Below, in pieces: positions 13,520 to 21,215 of a DNA stretch of 35,206 nucleotides. Position 1 is the stretch's first letter, and every line of letters begins with the position of its first letter. Source of the stretch: JAQUOA01 sp037443785 (GTDB lineage Bacteria > Bacteroidota > Ignavibacteria > UBA10030 > UBA8401); assembly GCA_037443785.1 (NCBI GenBank), contig JBBINR010000034.1:1-35206 (forward strand). The letters run 5' to 3'. The position numbers and the translations under genes were made by a program. The notes under the pieces were generated by a model. That model saw nothing but the letters and a program-made list of their open reading frames with translations, was not told the DNA's origin and made no database searches.

Positions 13520-13899
13520 AAAAACTCCTGGATAAAAACTTTTATGTGATTCCTCGAATAATTCGATGACGAGAAAATAGTAAATAATTCAATGAAACAC
13601 TGATTTTTTAGAGGTTGCTGAATGATCGGCTCGATAAATATTGCAGATTAGGTGAAATGCGGGAGAGACTTTCGTAACCATTAAAATATTCTAATGCTTA
13701 GAGGCTTTGATCGGCGAGGAATACTTCAGCAAAAAAATTTTCCCATTATCAATGGATCGTTATTTTTTGCAAAGTCATCTTGTGACTAAATTTTTTATCC
13801 TTAACAAAATAGTTGAGAAAATATGTTTTGCTGGGCGATGCTGAAGCATCCCATTTGAATTCAATCGACGGTGACTAACGAAATTGAAAAAATACTATT
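13520..13899. other. 380-base gap with a small hairpin, no gene seen
   Basis: AT-rich intergenic DNA upstream of the hybrid kinase and downstream of the next minus-strand gene. The only structure I see is a tight palindrome at 13832-13853 (GATGCT, two bases, AGCATC, with flanking TGG/CCA). It lacks a T run on either strand, so I do not call it a terminator. No convincing open frame or strong promoter was found. Confidence 0.5.
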
Positions 13900-14628
13900 T
13901 CAATCTTCCAATGCTTGTAATAGAATCAAACGTTTTGTTTTCAAATCTTTGCAAGTCCTTAGATCAAACGTTTCGTGTCCCTCCGATCCTCCGATGATGC
14001 CGCCGGTAAGAAAACCGAGCGGAGCTCCGATAACTATTCCTGTTCCAACAGCACTGAATCCTTTGCCCGTAGTCCCCAGCACTCCAAAAGAATTCTGCTG
14101 TTCGGGTGCCTGGTAAGATACACCGCCGATTAGTGCCCCTAACAATGTACCGGTCACAAGTCCAATTCCGGCTCCTGTCCAGAAGTGTCCCTCCTTGTAA
14201 TGCGTTAACACTGCAATGGAATCGATGGGAATGCTTATTGATTTATCACGACGATTAACAAAAAGACACGTGCCGGAAAGTGAGTCAAGTTTAGTGGCCC
14301 GAACTTGATCGCCCGAACCGTAAATCACTCTCCATGAAAGATCGGCATGCTCTATAAACTCTTCATTCAATTTTTCTTCGACACTTTTTTCTTGAACCAC
14401 CAGTACATCAAACGATTCGATCTCACTCCATTTAATCGTCAATTGATCTTCCGACTGCAATTGAATGGTAACAGATTTGTTCTCATGTTTTTCCAATATT
14501 GTCCCGACCACTTTGCCACCCGATTTCAGGAGGATTACATCAAATTTCTTTTGAGAGAAAGAAGTCGCAGAGAAAATAGTGGAGGCTATCACCAAAAAAA
14601 GGAAATATCGAAAGAGATTCGTGATCAT
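13900..14628 (-). CDS. exported hypothetical protein with glycine-rich segments
   Basis: A 242-residue protein I do not recognise. Residues 1-25 form a signal peptide (hydrophobic FLFLVIASTIFSATSFSQ). The middle (about 30-150) is beta-rich with KSGGKVVGTILEKHENK, reminiscent of small SH3/Sm-like folds that precede surface proteins. Two Gly-rich hydrophobic stretches follow (about 150-170 and 192-212, GTGIVIGAPLGFLTGGIIGG), like glycine-zipper membrane segments. AAAGG lies about ten bases before the start. It lies just outside the cassette-like strip and has no attC-like element of its own. Confidence 0.6.
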   Translation of the reverse strand: MITNLFRYFLFLVIASTIFSATSFSQKKFDVILLKSGGKVVGTILEKHENKSVTIQLQSEDQLTIKWSEIESFDVLVVQEKSVEEKLNEEFIEHADLSWRVIYGSGDQVRATKLDSLSGTCLFVNRRDKSISIPIDSIAVLTHYKEGHFWTGAGIGLVTGTLLGALIGGVSYQAPEQQNSFGVLGTTGKGFSAVGTGIVIGAPLGFLTGGIIGGSEGHETFDLRTCKDLKTKRLILLQALED

Positions 14629-14698
14629 TGGCCATTTACCTTTCTTAATGGTTCTTTTTTTTGTGAATCATACACTTTCTAGTCTAATGGAGTGACCG

Positions 14699-14708
14699 GT
14701 TAGGCGGC
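14699..14708 (-). repeat. attC-like half-site at the left end of the cassette strip
   Basis: On the minus strand this reads GCCGCCTAAC and continues into CGGTCACTCC, matching the first core and first L region of the complete element at 15794-15984. The remaining part, with a GTTAGG core, is missing in the next few hundred bases, so this site looks truncated. Confidence 0.5.
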
Positions 14709-14718
14709 AAAGTTAAAT

Positions 14719-15117
14719 TCAATTAACGAGTATCGAACCTTCTATGTTTGGGACTCCAGCTGGTTGTTGAACAACGAAATAAAGCATCCCTCTTTGAGAA
14801 GCTAATATTTTTCTTTCTTCACCATTTAAGTAAGTGCTTTTGCGGTGATCTATTATCCACAATTCTGTGCCAACAACTCGGATCTTGACTGAATCGCCAT
14901 ATTGATGTATTTCAATTTCTCGCAATACTTGACTCTCCCATGTTCCAATTTGACCGTAAAATTTTAAAGATATTGTATCATTAAACAAGACACTCTTTGG
15001 ATAGACCACACTGTCCACCTTGATAGTAAAATCGTACGTATGGTTTTCTTCACCATCACCACCGCAGTGATATAGCATTGTCAAAAAACTCATTGCCACC
15101 AGTAATAAAAATTTCAT
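14719..15117 (-). CDS. putative lipoprotein, cassette gene
   Basis: A 132-residue protein I do not recognise. It has a short signal peptide ending at Cys18 (TMLYHC followed by GGDGEEN). The residues before the Cys do not fit the strict lipobox, so lipidation is uncertain. The rest looks like a small beta-rich periplasmic or surface domain. It starts 17 bases after an attC-like core and ends ten bases before the half-site at 14699, the packing expected of a gene cassette. It has no promoter of its own that I can see. Confidence 0.6.
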   Translation of the reverse strand: MKFLLLVAMSFLTMLYHCGGDGEENHTYDFTIKVDSVVYPKSVLFNDTISLKFYGQIGTWESQVLREIEIHQYGDSVKIRVVGTELWIIDHRKSTYLNGEERKILASQRGMLYFVVQQPAGVPNIEGSILVN

Positions 15118-15133
15118 ACAACTCTCTTTCTTT

Positions 15134-15337
15134 GCTGCCTAACAAACTGGAGCTAATGCCGAAGGCATCCCTTCGGGAGCTGCGTTACACCATTTCAGCG
15201 CGATAGATTGTGCTTTTAAATTTAAAATTTGCTTTCGTATCGTATGTTGTCAATTGATAACTCCTTACGGGTCGTAGACAACATTTTCAGTTCAAGAGCG
15301 TGCGCGGTTCGCATGTCGGCTTGAGCGGTTAGGTGGC
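15134..15337 (-). repeat. attC-like recombination site (204 bp)
   Basis: Read on the minus strand it starts GCCACCTAAC then CGCTCAAGCCGAC, and ends CGGCATTAGC...GTTAGGCAGC. The ends are inverted repeats and pair as expected for attC. The inner part also holds GTGCG-like and CCGAAGG/CCTTCGG hairpins. It shares most of its sequence with the element at 15794-15984. At 204 bp it is longer than most described attC sites. It lies directly after the stop of the lipoprotein gene at 15342. Confidence 0.65.
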
Positions 15338-15341
15338 AATC

Positions 15342-15749
15342 TTATTTCTTTCCCAGTGATCCATCAATACTTGAAAAATGATTCCAACTTCCGGTGTAAG
15401 CATCATAAAATGAAGGAAATCCTCCACAAAGCAAATCTAAAACTATCCAACCAAATCCTAATCTGGGATATAATTCAACAATTTTTTCTTCATCGTGCTT
15501 TCTTAATACCAACGAATAATTTTGATTTGAACGCAAATTTATACTTCGAACAAGATAAAAACCATATCCATTTATCCTAACCGTATCCTTAATAATGGGT
15601 ATTTCTTTTCCTTCTTTGGTAAATACACGAAGACTATCTGAAGCATTCGTTATTGTTACTGAATCCTCGTATCCCTTAAGAAATGTTGCACAACCTGAAG
15701 ATGTAATGACTACAACTATTGTTAATGCAAACAAGGTGATTACCTTCAT
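15342..15749 (-). CDS. putative lipoprotein, cassette gene
   Basis: A 135-residue protein with a clear lipoprotein signal: a hydrophobic stretch then SSGC with Cys20. The mature part begins with CATFLKGYEDSVTI, a pattern common in small outer-membrane lipoproteins that carry a short beta domain. It then has a hydrophobic Gly-rich segment near the C terminus (FGWIVLDLLCGGF). I do not recognise a family with a known task. AGGAGAG lies four bases before the ATG. The stop codon is only four bases from the attC-like site and the start is 45 bases from the preceding core, so this is a compact cassette of about 660 bp. Confidence 0.7.
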   Translation of the reverse strand: MKVITLFALTIVVVITSSGCATFLKGYEDSVTITNASDSLRVFTKEGKEIPIIKDTVRINGYGFYLVRSINLRSNQNYSLVLRKHDEEKIVELYPRLGFGWIVLDLLCGGFPSFYDAYTGSWNHFSSIDGSLGKK

Positions 15750-15793
15750 GAATCTCTCCTTTTATTTTTATGTTGCTTAAGATAGTATTTATT

Positions 15794-15984
15794 GCCACCT
15801 AACGGACTAGAACTAAGCCGAAGGCATCCCTTCCGGAGTTGCGTGACAATGTTCCAGAGCGTTGGATTGTGTTTGTAAATTTAAAACCTGCTTTTGTATC
15901 GCAAGGTGTCAATTGATAATTCAACATTTTCAGTTCAAGAGCGTGCGCGGTTCGCACGTCGGCTTGAGTGACTGGTTAGGCAGC
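15794..15984 (-). repeat. attC-like recombination site (191 bp)
   Basis: Read on the minus strand it starts GCTGCCTAAC then CAGTCACTCAAGCCGAC, and ends CGGCTTAGTTCTAGTC then CGTTAGGTGGC. The two ends pair with each other and closely follow the CAAGCCGAC/CGGCTTA L boxes of known attC sites. Internal sequence is shared with the copy at 15134-15337. Confidence 0.68.
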
Positions 15985-16014
15985 ACAAACCAACTGCAAC
16001 CAACAGTCTAATAT

Positions 16015-16422
16015 TTACCATGGATCGAAACAGTCATAATTTCGTTGGACAGTAATTCGACCATCCCTCATCTCAAAATAAATGGCAAAGTGAGCACGCA
16101 TAGTTGAACCGGAAGCTAATTTCCCCAGTGGAACGGCAAGTGTTCCTGTCCATATGGCTTCAATGGCAACTCGCAAACCGTTTGCCGTTTCCGATTGGAT
16201 GTCATATGTTTGAGTTGTTAAAAGCTTTCGTCCTTGTTCTGCCCGAGTCAAGATAGTTATCAAATCACTTTGACCGCCTTTTGGATTTAAGATATTTGGA
16301 TATTCGACTTGGATAGCATCTGGCGTGAAAAACTTTGCAAGTTCATCACCATATCCACCTGATGCCAACACGTTAAGATAAGATCTGATTAATTGTATAT
16401 TTTTTGTTTCTTCGTTGGACAT
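16015..16422 (-). CDS. SnoaL/NTF2-like protein, cassette gene
   Basis: A 135-residue protein with the look of a SnoaL-like (NTF2 superfamily) alpha+beta barrel: N-terminal helices with IQLIRSYLNVLASG, then FFTPDAIQVEYPNILNPKGG, and late strands ending in VQRNYDCFDPW. Members include small ligand-binding proteins and isomerase-like enzymes; no substrate can be given. The frame is open to 16488, but that extension reads through the attC-like core at 16443-16452, so the ATG at 16422 (MSNEETKN) is preferred. It begins 20 bases after the core and ends 30 bases before the next site, as in a cassette. Confidence 0.7.
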   Translation of the reverse strand: MSNEETKNIQLIRSYLNVLASGGYGDELAKFFTPDAIQVEYPNILNPKGGQSDLITILTRAEQGRKLLTTQTYDIQSETANGLRVAIEAIWTGTLAVPLGKLASGSTMRAHFAIYFEMRDGRITVQRNYDCFDPW

Positions 16423-16442
16423 TAATTTTTCTTTCTGTTTAT

Positions 16443-16452
16443 GCTGCCTAAC
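16443..16452 (-). repeat. attC-like half-site at the right end of the cassette strip
   Basis: On the minus strand this reads GTTAGGCAGC, the same core that precedes the other cassette genes. The upstream partner is not clear. A degenerate GGCTAACTGAGTC at about 16542-16554 could be a decayed first core. The stretch 16453-16672 otherwise holds no gene. Confidence 0.45.
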
Positions 16453-16672
16453 TAGTGAATATGTCCACTCCGTTGACTTTACACTCATCAGGGAGCAAAG
16501 GGTCTACACAGTAATTATTTTTTTAGAAAATTGCTGACTCAGTTAGCCTATCACGCGGAACTATCGAAGGGTTGCCGGAGTCATTATGTATCTGTTAAAA
16601 TGTAGGATTTTTCGTTCGTATCGTCAATTATATTTTTTTATTACAAGACGTGTTTCTCTTTTTAACACTTCA

Positions 16673-17212
16673 TCATTTGATTCCGATGTGTTCGCTGCAG
16701 TGCCGGCATAATCCGGCAGATTTTAGATCGACTTCTTCAACGGTCGTCGATGAATGCATTGAACATTCAAAACTGCGGCAATGTAATAATCCAAACGTGT
16801 GCCCCAGTTCGTGGACCGCTTCTTTCAGCGTTCGTTCGAACAATAAAACAGGGTCGGCATCCATGCCGTACATCGTTTCATCCAAACGGTACACCGACAT
16901 CACACCCGTCATTCCATTCAACTGTGCTTCACCAAAGACGTACGTTAAGATGGGGACAAAAAGATCGACTGAGGTGATACCGAGAATTTTTTCTCCGGCG
17001 AACGGCGGTGCGGAATAATTTTCGAGCAATTGTTTTATCAGAAAGGTGGAATTGTATTGTGCACGCGAGGAATCGTACACGGATTCAACCGATACGTTTA
17101 TTTGGTCGCTGATCGTTACGGTTGTGCGAAAAATCGATTCGAGCGGAGATGCCAGCGAACGAATCAAATCTTCCGGAACGGGAGACAGCGGTACAAGAAT
17201 AATGGGAGCCAT
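16673..17212 (-). CDS. archaemetzincin-type zinc metalloprotease
   Basis: A 179-residue metallopeptidase of the archaemetzincin group (family M54). The active site reads HELGH (134-138) with Glu135 as the expected catalytic base and His144 as third zinc ligand. It is followed at once by Cys145, Cys150, Met152, Cys169 and Cys172, which bind the second, structural zinc in this family. The spacing from Met152 to Cys169 is 16 residues, one less than the often quoted 17. It has no signal peptide, so it is cytoplasmic. The start lies two bases after the stop of the sigma54 activator, so it is the last gene of that operon. Its substrate is unknown, and its role in the redox operon is open. Confidence 0.88.
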   Translation of the reverse strand: MAPIILVPLSPVPEDLIRSLASPLESIFRTTVTISDQINVSVESVYDSSRAQYNSTFLIKQLLENYSAPPFAGEKILGITSVDLFVPILTYVFGEAQLNGMTGVMSVYRLDETMYGMDADPVLLFERTLKEAVHELGHTFGLLHCRSFECSMHSSTTVEEVDLKSAGLCRHCSEHIGIK

Positions 17213-17214
17213 AC

Positions 17215-18567
17215 TTACGGCTTTTTCAATCCGTATTTCGCAATCTTGTTATAGAGCGTTACGCGGTCAATATCCAAAATTTCTGCCGCGTGCGTAATAT
17301 TCCAATGCGTTGTGCCGAGAATCACTTCAACATGCTGGCGTTCAATTGCCGCAAGCGTATCGTCTTTCGGCGCATCGTGTTTCACAACGTTTTGAAACGG
17401 AAGATCCGTCGGGCGGATGGTATCCCCGTCCGCAAGCACCATTGCCCGTTCGATAACATTTTCCAGTTCGCGGACATTGCCGGGCCAATCGTACCGAACA
17501 AGCAGGTCCATCGCATCGGCAGAAATTTCTTTCATTGGCCGATTCATAATGCCGGCATATTTTGAAACGAAAAATTGTGCAAGTTGAGGAATATCCATTC
17601 GGCGTTCACGGATCGGCGGGATGGAAATGCTGAACACATTCAACCGGTAATAGAGATCTTCGCGGAACGATCCGTCTTTGATTGCCGCTTCAAGGTTGCG
17701 ATTGGTCGCGCAAATCACTCGGAAATCGCTCGAGATCAATTCGTTGCCGCCGACCCGCGTGAATTGTTTCGTCTCGATTACGCGCAACAATTCAATCTGC
17801 ATTTTTGCACTGACGGTGCCGATCTCATCGAGAAAAATCGTGCCGCCGTCCGCCATTTCAAATTTTCCTTTGCGGCGATACTGCGCTCCCGTAAACGCTC
17901 CCCGTTCGTGGCCAAACAATTCGCTTTCAAGCAATGTTTCGGCAACGGCACCGCAATTCACAGTGATAATCGGAAAATATCGGCGCGCACTGTTTGCATG
18001 AATTGTCCGCGCAATTAATTCTTTTCCCGTACCGCTCTCGCCCCGTATCATCACGGTCGTATCGGTTTGCGCCACGGTGAGCGACAGATCGATGACGCGT
18101 TTTATCTGCGGACTTTCACCAACGATTTCATTTGAGCCCGTGAGATCATTGATATGCTGACGCAACTGCGTGTTCTGATCTTCGAGAACTTTTTGCTGTA
18201 TTGCATTTGCCACAAGATGCGAAAGGTGATCGGGATCGATCGGCTTGGTGACATAATCGAACGCTCCGTCTTTTAACGCCTGCACGGCGCTTTCGACGGA
18301 TGCAAATGCCGTTGCCATAATTACCTGCGACGATTTATCGATCTCCCGCAGACGTTTCAACAATTCAAGCCCGCTCATGCCCGGCATTTTTATGTCGAGA
18401 ATCACCACATCCCACGGACCTTTTTCCATCAGCTTCAACGCAGCGTTGGCGTGTTCCGCCGCTTCAACTCTAAACCCATCTTGAATAAACCATTTCGTGA
18501 GAGATTCGCGGACGATCTCTTCATCATCGACAATTAATATGCTGTTCTTTTTTATATTGTTCCCCAT
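17215..18567 (-). CDS. NtrC-family sigma54-dependent response regulator
   Basis: A 450-residue activator. It has a receiver with Asp58 as phosphoacceptor and Lys108, then the AAA+ domain with GESGTGKE (176-183), the sigma54-contacting GAFTGA loop (223-228) and Walker B FLDEIG (245-250). The C-terminal Fis-type helix-turn-helix ends in THAAEILDIDRVTLYNKIAKYG. All parts look intact. GGAG precedes the ATG by nine bases. The gene follows the haem-type histidine kinase by 43 bases and is its likely partner. The whole operon begins with a sigma54 promoter at 23920-23935, so this protein probably activates its own operon. Confidence 0.95.
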   Translation of the reverse strand: MGNNIKKNSILIVDDEEIVRESLTKWFIQDGFRVEAAEHANAALKLMEKGPWDVVILDIKMPGMSGLELLKRLREIDKSSQVIMATAFASVESAVQALKDGAFDYVTKPIDPDHLSHLVANAIQQKVLEDQNTQLRQHINDLTGSNEIVGESPQIKRVIDLSLTVAQTDTTVMIRGESGTGKELIARTIHANSARRYFPIITVNCGAVAETLLESELFGHERGAFTGAQYRRKGKFEMADGGTIFLDEIGTVSAKMQIELLRVIETKQFTRVGGNELISSDFRVICATNRNLEAAIKDGSFREDLYYRLNVFSISIPPIRERRMDIPQLAQFFVSKYAGIMNRPMKEISADAMDLLVRYDWPGNVRELENVIERAMVLADGDTIRPTDLPFQNVVKHDAPKDDTLAAIERQHVEVILGTTHWNITHAAEILDIDRVTLYNKIAKYGLKKP

Positions 18568-18610
18568 GTGTTCATTCTCCTTTTTGTGCAGCGATCATCG
18601 GAACGCACCT

Positions 18611-20215
18611 TCACCCTTGAGGCTGTTCTTTTGGTTCAATCGGAAGGAGAAGGGAAAATGTTGTTCCCTTGTTCACTTCCGTTGTTACTGAAATTTTTCC
18701 GTTGTGCCGCTCAATAATTCCGTACACAACGGCAAGACCGAGTCCTGTCCCCTTCCCTTCCCGTTTTGTTGTGTAGAACGGCTCGAAGATATGCGGCATA
18801 TCTTCGTTGCGAATTCCTGTCCCTGTATCTTCTATTTTTATCGTCACAGTTTTTCCGGCATCGTAAAGGACGGCGATGCGGAGTTCTCCGCCGTTCGGCA
18901 TCGCTTCGACGGCATTGATCTGCAGCGCAAGAAGTGCTTGTTGAATCTGTTCTGCATCGCAATGCACAAGCGGAAGATGATCATCGAACTTCGTTGAGAG
19001 TGTGATGTTATGCATTTTTAAATGATGATCGATCAGCTTGATGCTTTGTTCAACAATGAGTTGAATATTATTCTCCTTGAACTCACCGACTTTTTGGCGT
19101 GAGAAGAGGAGTAAATTCTTTACGATATTTCCACATCGCGTTGTTTCATTTGCGATCATTGTCAGTTCGGATGCAATCTCAGATTTTTGCTCTTCAGTCA
19201 AGTTTGGATCAGCAACGCGTTTGCGAATAAGTTTGGCGTAGGTTAAAATGCCTTCAAGCGGATTGTTCAACTCGTGTGCAACGGTTGCGGCAAGCATTCC
19301 GAGCGACACCATTTTTTCTACCTGGATAAGGTTCGCCTGCGCTTTCCGAAGCTCTTCGGTTTTTTGATGAACACGTTCTTCCAGCGTTTGATTCAACTGC
19401 TTTAATTCTTCCTGTGATTGTTTCAAATTTCTTGTCATGTGATTGAACGATTTTGTCAATGCTCCAATTTCATCTTTCGTCTCCACATCGATCGTATGAT
19501 CAAGATTTCCTTTCATCACCTCTTCCGTTCCTTCTCGCAATTTATGAACGGGCATATTCACCATTCTCCATAAAAACAACCCGGTAAAGATCGTTACCAC
19601 AACAAGCAAACCTAAACTTCCCGCATAATACCAATACTCAAACTCACTCAGATTTGCATCCAGTTGTTTCAACGGAATCATCACGTCAAGAACGCCGAGC
19701 ACGGTTTGTTCCGGCAAATGGGCGTGGCATTCGGCAGTGTAACACGATTGCTGGTTTTTTATCGGCGTGATAACGCCAATAATCCGCTCACCGCGAGTGC
19801 GTTCGAAATACCGAATAAGCTGCGGATTTTTCGGAGAAACGGTGCGGCTGTTTCCGTTGGTATGGCAGACAATGCAGGCTTCGGCATTCATATCTACACT
19901 TTTTCCGACTTCATTTTCATCGGTCGAATAAGAAATTTTTCCTGCTTTGTTGTAAATCCGGATGCCTTCGATGCCGGGTTCTGAACCTGTCGTTTTGATG
20001 ATGTTGTAGATATCTTCGCGCCGGTTAAGAAGCATACTGTAATGCATCGAGCGTTTGATGATATCGCTGGTACGCATTGCCGTTTCGATAAAATAATTCG
20101 TATAGCGATCAGATTGCAGATTGATCAATGAAACTGTCTGAATGGCAACGCCGATCATCATGACGAAGAAAATACCGGCTAATAATCGGAAGGCAAGAAG
20201 TCGAGTGAGTTTCAT
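18611..20215 (-). CDS. membrane histidine kinase with haem c-type sensor domain
   Basis: A 534-residue kinase. The first transmembrane segment is at about 8-30. The periplasmic sensor (about 31-195) contains CIVCH (114-118), a standard haem c attachment motif, and CYTAECH (158-164), a CX4CH variant. The second membrane segment is at about 197-216, followed by a HAMP domain and a long coiled coil (265-300). The phosphoacceptor is His314 (VAHELNNPL); the ATPase has Asn434, DTGTG (463-467) and GTGLGL (489-494). It probably senses periplasmic redox state or a ligand through bound haem, which is inference. Its gene follows the second GcvH-like gene by 155 bases, and the start has no obvious ribosome site. 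Confidence 0.92.
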   Translation of the reverse strand: MKLTRLLAFRLLAGIFFVMMIGVAIQTVSLINLQSDRYTNYFIETAMRTSDIIKRSMHYSMLLNRREDIYNIIKTTGSEPGIEGIRIYNKAGKISYSTDENEVGKSVDMNAEACIVCHTNGNSRTVSPKNPQLIRYFERTRGERIIGVITPIKNQQSCYTAECHAHLPEQTVLGVLDVMIPLKQLDANLSEFEYWYYAGSLGLLVVVTIFTGLFLWRMVNMPVHKLREGTEEVMKGNLDHTIDVETKDEIGALTKSFNHMTRNLKQSQEELKQLNQTLEERVHQKTEELRKAQANLIQVEKMVSLGMLAATVAHELNNPLEGILTYAKLIRKRVADPNLTEEQKSEIASELTMIANETTRCGNIVKNLLLFSRQKVGEFKENNIQLIVEQSIKLIDHHLKMHNITLSTKFDDHLPLVHCDAEQIQQALLALQINAVEAMPNGGELRIAVLYDAGKTVTIKIEDTGTGIRNEDMPHIFEPFYTTKREGKGTGLGLAVVYGIIERHNGKISVTTEVNKGTTFSLLLPIEPKEQPQG

Positions 20216-20370
20216 AAGTAACGCATGCTGTCACATTTTCTGATAATGCTGAAGATGAAAAGTTTGGCAGAGGGAGTGTAAAAATTCTCTACATCTCACG
20301 ATCAGCATTTGCAGCGGAAGGCTGTGGTATAAGGTACCGTGAAATGTTTTTAATAACAAGAAAATTACAG

Positions 20371-21162
20371 CTATTGCAGACGAATGAGTCTTGAAATTAA
20401 TTGTTTGTAACGTTTTTCACCGATGAATTGTTCGATGGTTTCAACACGAGCGCCGCCGTCATACATTGTCGATCCTCCTTCGGCATGCTCTCTTTTTAAA
20501 GAAACTTGAAGCTGAGTTTGAATCCTACGAAGGTCATTATCGAGAACGGTTTGAAATTCCGCGGCCGTATAGCAATGCGGTGCACGAGCCGAATTCTCCT
20601 GCGGAGATATCGAAACAATCCATCCTTCTCCGTAACAATCATTTGAAATGAGCGTCGGCTTTGATGTCAGCGTTGTATTCACAGACATAACAATTCCCGA
20701 AACGGGATTGTGCAGCGTAAACGTATCGTCGTCTCTGATCAGCCATGCGAATGGAGAATCATTCGTAACACGCGATGATATGTTGACGACAACGGCACCC
20801 ACAAGCGGCTGGATCATCGCGGCAAGGAATGCATCGACTCCGATACGGCAGAAACCGTCATCCATTTTTTTCAGCCACGAATGATTGGAAAAATAGAGTC
20901 GATCATTTGGCAATGAAGTACGATGAAACGGTTCCAACAATTTTTCGATTGTCCCGCATTCGGAAAAACTCGTCACCTCAGGCTGACTTTGAATCGCCGC
21001 TCGTTCGGAAAACGGGTGATGCTGTTTTCGCATGATGATATCGAATGGACACGATTCGCATTCAAAACTTTTATCACATAATTTGTAATTTACCAGCCCG
21101 GCATCCATCCAGACGCAGTGATTTTCATTTTCCGGTATGATTGTATACGTACGAGGTCCCAT
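20371..21162 (-). CDS. GcvH-like (lipoyl-domain) protein with N-terminal Cys cluster
   Basis: A 263-residue cytoplasmic protein. Residues 1-45 hold Cys16, Cys29, Cys35 and Cys38 (KLCDKSFECESCPFD), a likely metal or FeS site. Residues about 88-190 resemble the glycine-cleavage H protein (SNHSWLKK, IGVDAFLA, NPVSGIVMSVN, NDCYGEGWIVSI). At the position of the lipoyl-lysine, eight residues before the Pro of NPVSG, there is Asp145, so lipoylation cannot occur there. A C-terminal tail with YDGG and an amphipathic end is shared with the other GcvH-like protein of this operon. It lies downstream of the HybB-like gene and upstream of the kinase. A role as carrier or adaptor between the membrane module and the kinase is inference. 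Confidence 0.75.
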   Translation of the reverse strand: MGPRTYTIIPENENHCVWMDAGLVNYKLCDKSFECESCPFDIIMRKQHHPFSERAAIQSQPEVTSFSECGTIEKLLEPFHRTSLPNDRLYFSNHSWLKKMDDGFCRIGVDAFLAAMIQPLVGAVVVNISSRVTNDSPFAWLIRDDDTFTLHNPVSGIVMSVNTTLTSKPTLISNDCYGEGWIVSISPQENSARAPHCYTAAEFQTVLDNDLRRIQTQLQVSLKREHAEGGSTMYDGGARVETIEQFIGEKRYKQLISRLIRLQ

Positions 21163-21184
21163 ACATCACCGTCATTTCTTTTAT

Positions 21185-21211
21185 TGCTCTGCACATACGG
21201 TATGCAGAGCA
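21185..21211 (-). repeat. 27-base palindrome between the hybB-like gene and the second GcvH-like gene
   Basis: TGCTCTGCA (21185-21193) and TGCAGAGCA (21203-21211) are perfect inverted arms, and the centre can pair further (ATAC/GTAT). In the minus-strand transcript this forms a strong hairpin, 23 bases before the next start codon, without a T run. It could protect or process the message, attenuate it, or bind a protein. Confidence 0.6.
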
Positions 21212-21215
21212 GACG

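Larger units (their letters stand above)
14699..16452 (-). mobile_element. integron-like cassette cluster without integrase (three genes)
   Basis: Three small unrelated genes point the same way (minus). Each begins 17-45 bases after a GTTAGGYNGC core. Two full 190-204 bp elements end in inverted GCYGCCTAAC/GTTAGGYNGC cores, and half-sites bound the strip at 14699-14708 and 16443-16452. The parts next to the cores (CGCTCAAGCCGAC and CGGCTTAG) closely resemble the L boxes of well-known integron attC sites. No integrase or attI lies in the window. I infer a cassette cluster (CALIN-like) whose two outer sites have decayed. Confidence 0.65.

Noticed and set aside
13832..13853. Hairpin after the exported hypothetical gene as a terminator
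   Set aside because: The loop is only two bases and neither strand has a T run directly after the stem.
16423..16488. Longer start of the SnoaL-like gene
   Set aside because: The extension reads through the attC-like core; a start right after the core is the normal cassette layout.
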